DNA of 64,000 nt, from the NCBI RefSeq assembly GCF_051014685.1, contig NW_027478885.1, positions 248,001 through 312,000 of the forward strand, in the 5' to 3' direction. Both the position numbers and the translations under genes were made by a program. Positions 61,771 to 64,000 of the stretch are shown one piece after another; within the stretch, counting starts at the first letter, position 1, and each line of letters begins with the position of its first letter. Source of the DNA: Ptiloglossa arizonensis. Taxonomy: Eukaryota > Arthropoda > Insecta > Hymenoptera > Colletidae. The notes beneath the pieces are model-generated. The model saw only the letters and a list, made by a program, of their open reading frames with translations. It ran no database searches and was not told the DNA's origin.

Positions 61771-63870
61771 ACGCATACCGTTGTAATCGGGCGACTTTCT
61801 ACTTTCAGATGCAACAGAAATTTTGCGGATTGGTCAATCCGTTCGCGAGATATGGCAGTTTGGAGGTAAGAAACGCTTGAGAAACTCAAAATTTTCGCAG
61901 TTCTGATGCTCGACAAGCATAACTAGAACGGTCTAGGGGAAAAGTACGCATACCGTTGTAATCGGGCGAGTTTCTACTTTCAGATGCAACAGAAATTTTG
62001 CGGATTAGTCAATCCGTTCGCGAGATATGGCAGTTTGGAGGTAAGAAACGCTTGAGAAACTCAAAATTTTCGCAGTTCTGATGCTCGAAACGAATAACCA
62101 GAACGGCCTAGGGGAAAAGTACGCATACCGTTGTAATCGGGCGAGTTTCTACTTTCAGATGCAACAGAAATTTTGCGGATTGGTCAATCCGTTCGCGAGA
62201 TATGGCAGTTTGGAGGTAAGAAACGGTTGAGAAACTCAAAATTATCACAGTTCTGATGTTCGAAACGAATAACCAGAACGGCCTAGGGGAAAAGTACGCA
62301 CACCGTTGTAATCGGGCGAGTTTCTACTTTCAGATGCAACAGAAATTTTGCGGATTAGTCAATCCGTTCGCGAGATATGGCAGTTTGGAAGTAAGAGACG
62401 CTTGAGAAACTCAAAATTTTCGCAGTTCTGATGCTCGACAAGCATAACTAGAACGGTCTAGGGGAAGAGTACGCATACCGTTGTAATCGGGCGAGTTTCT
62501 ACTTTCAGATGCAACAGAAATTTTGCGGATTGGTCAATCCGTTCGCGAGATATGGCAGTTTGTAGGTAAGAAACGCTTGAGAAACTCAACATTTTCGCAG
62601 TTCTGATGCTCGAAACGAATAACTAGAACGGCCTAGGGGAAAAGTACGCATACCGTTGTAATCGGGCGAGTTTCTACTTTCAGATGCAACAGAAATTTTG
62701 CGGATTGGTCAGTCCGTTCGCGAGATATGGCAGTTTGGAGGTAAGAAACGCTTGAGAAACTCAAAATTTTCGCAGTTCTGATGCTGGAAACGAATAACTA
62801 GAACGGACTAGGGGAAAAGTACGCATACCATTGTAATCGGGCGACTTTCTACTTTCAGATGCAACAGAAATTTTGCGGATTGGTCAATCAGTTCGCGAGA
62901 TATGGCAGTTTGGAGGTAAGAAACGGTTGAGAAACTCAAAATTGTCGCAGTTCTGATGCTCGACAAGCATAACTAGAACGGTCTAGGGGAAAAGTACGCA
63001 TACCGTTGTAATCGGGCGAGTTTCTACTTTCAGATGCAACAGAAACTTTGCGGATTAGTTAATCCGTTCGCGAGATATGGCAGTTTGGAGGTAAGAAACG
63101 GTTGAGAAACTCAAAATTTTCACAGTTCTGATGCTCGAGACGAATAACCAGAACGGCCTAGGGGAAAAGTACGCATACCGTTGTAATCGGGCGAGTTTCT
63201 ACTTTCAGATGCAACAGAAATTATGCGGATTGGTCAATCCGTTCGCGAGATATGGCAGTTTGGAGGTAAGAAACGCTTGAGAAACTCAAAATTTTCGCAG
63301 TTCTGATGCTCGAAACGAATAACTAGAACGGCCTAGGGGAAAAGTACGCATACCGTTGTAATCGGGCGAGTTTCTACTTTCAGATGCAACAGAAATTTTG
63401 CGTATTAGTCAATCCGTTCGCGAGATATGGCAGTTTGGAGGTATGAAACGCTTGAGAAACTCAACATTTTCGCAGTTCTGATGCTCGAAACGAATAAATA
63501 GAACGGCCTAGGGGAAAAGTACGCATACCGTTGTAATCGGGCGAGTTTCTACTTTCAGATGCAACAGAAATTTTGCGGATTAGTCAATCCGTTCGCGAGA
63601 TATGGCAGTTTGTAGGTAAGAAACGCTTGAGAAACTCAACATTTTCGCAGTTCTGATGCTCGAAACGAATAACTAGAACGGCCTAGGGGAAAAGTACGCA
63701 TACCGTTGTAATCGGGCGAGTTTCTACTTTCAGATGAAACAGAAATTTTGCGGATTAGTCAATCCGTTCGCGAGATATGGCAGTTTGGAGGTAAGAAACG
63801 CTTGAGAAACTCAAAATTTTCACAGTTCTGATGCTCGAAACGAATAACCAGAACGGCCTAGGGGAAAAGT

Positions 63871-64000
63871 ACGCATACCGTTGTAATCGGGCGAGTTTCT
63901 ACTTTCAGATGCAACAGAAATTTTGCGGATTGGTCAATCCGTTCGCGAGATATGGCAGTTTGGAGGTAAGAAACGCTTGAGAAACTCAAAATTGTCGCAG
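63871..64000 (+). repeat. Partial last monomer (130 bp)
   Basis: The first 130 positions of a monomer, cut by the window end. TGGAGG with TTGTCGCAG places it with the type at 39371 and 52846, so the array probably continues with a TTACAG, AAACTTTG monomer as it does there. Confidence 0.85.

Larger units (their letters stand above)
50396..63870 (+). repeat. 77-monomer unit, copy 2 (13475 bp)
   Basis: This is a directly adjacent, near-identical copy of 36921-50395 with the same length and no phase change. The one difference I noticed is at monomer position 95 (GGATG at 37621 versus GGAGG at 51096); others may exist. Each copy is a whole number of monomers, so the joint at 50395/50396 is in perfect register. 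After 63870 the sequence does not begin a third copy: the next monomer has TGGAGG and TTGTCGCAG, matching 39371 and 52846 rather than 36921 and 50396. Confidence 0.93.
1..64000 (+). repeat. Tandem satellite array, 175-bp monomer, 365 complete copies
   Basis: A 175-bp unit repeats head to tail through the whole window with no interruption. Starts recur every 175 bp, for example at 1, 176, 351, 1924, 19598, 31321, 50396 and 63871, and five 174-bp monomers explain all phase shifts. No monomer is inverted, and no transposon, gene or unique spacer interrupts the run. Copies usually differ from each other at a few to about a dozen positions. The unit length is close to a nucleosome repeat, which is common among centromeric satellites of plants and animals. 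A centromeric or heterochromatic location is therefore likely but is inferred from structure only. I do not recognise the monomer as a named satellite family, and the host species cannot be told from it. Confidence 0.98.

Noticed and set aside
1..64000. Possible CRISPR array because of regularly spaced direct repeats
   Set aside because: The repeated unit is the full 175 bp with no unique spacers, and no cas genes are present. It is a satellite.
1..64000. Open reading frames through the repeats on either strand
   Set aside because: Each monomer has stops on both strands (for example TAA and TAG on the plus strand; TGA and TAG on the minus strand). Because 175 is not a multiple of three, frames rotate through them. 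Any short open stretch is repeated by the satellite and shows no coding features.
1..64000. Ribosomal intergenic spacer or subtelomeric repeat
   Set aside because: No rRNA sequence, telomere repeat or other landmark is present anywhere in 64 kb, so nothing ties the array to those locations.
1..64000. Array embedded in or derived from a transposon
   Set aside because: I found no terminal repeats, target-site duplications, integrase or reverse transcriptase fragments, and no non-satellite sequence at all.
1..64000. Assignment to a named centromeric satellite or to a given species
   Set aside because: Unit length alone (about 175 bp) fits many plants and animals, and I do not recognise the sequence. 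A database search of one monomer would decide it.
1..64000. A previously undescribed multi-gene system
   Set aside because: There are no genes in the window. The only organisation seen is the monomer and higher-order repeat structure.

Overview
The whole window is one uninterrupted satellite DNA array. A monomer of 175 bp is repeated head to tail in one orientation. Monomer starts fall at 1, 176, 351 and so on, with five single-base deletions along the way. This gives 365 complete monomers (360 of 175 bp and five of 174 bp) up to 63870, plus the first 130 bp of a 366th. I see no gene, RNA gene, transposon, inverted segment or unique sequence. Both array ends lie outside the window. The organism is certainly eukaryotic by character: tens of kilobases of pure, nucleosome-length satellite with higher-order structure is typical of centromeric or other constitutive heterochromatin. 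The sequence alone does not tell me the species or even the kingdom. Monomer 1 is 43% G+C and carries 13 CpG, about 1.6 times the number expected from its composition.

Monomers differ at a limited set of diagnostic positions, numbered here from the A of ACGCATACCG: 25, 62, 65, 70, 72, 93, 95, 106, 120, 124, 127, 140, 144/146/148, 154, 159 and 162. These fall into recurring monomer types, and the order of types reveals longer units. Left part (1-8923): short-period duplications of 2, 3, 4 and 5 monomers. Middle-left (8924-27472): an 11-monomer (1925 bp) theme, copied and re-cut, with a larger duplication displaced by 5600 bp and a 6-monomer duplication. Centre (27998-32545): two copies of a 13-monomer unit of exactly 2274 bp. 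Next (32896-36570): an 11-monomer unit followed by a 10-monomer copy that has collapsed through a hybrid monomer. Right part (36921-63870): two adjacent, almost identical 77-monomer units of 13475 bp, each containing nested 5-monomer and 7-monomer duplications.

Nothing here is expressed machinery. The interest lies in the record of array evolution: recent large unequal exchange, hybrid monomers that mark exchange points, one-base deletions inherited through duplication, and locally confined subfamilies. Each monomer also carries a weak CENP-B-box-like motif and a 7-bp dyad, for which one monomer type shows a compensating base change. A centromeric role is an inference from array structure and is not demonstrated. 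I compared monomers by eye; exact identities need alignment.
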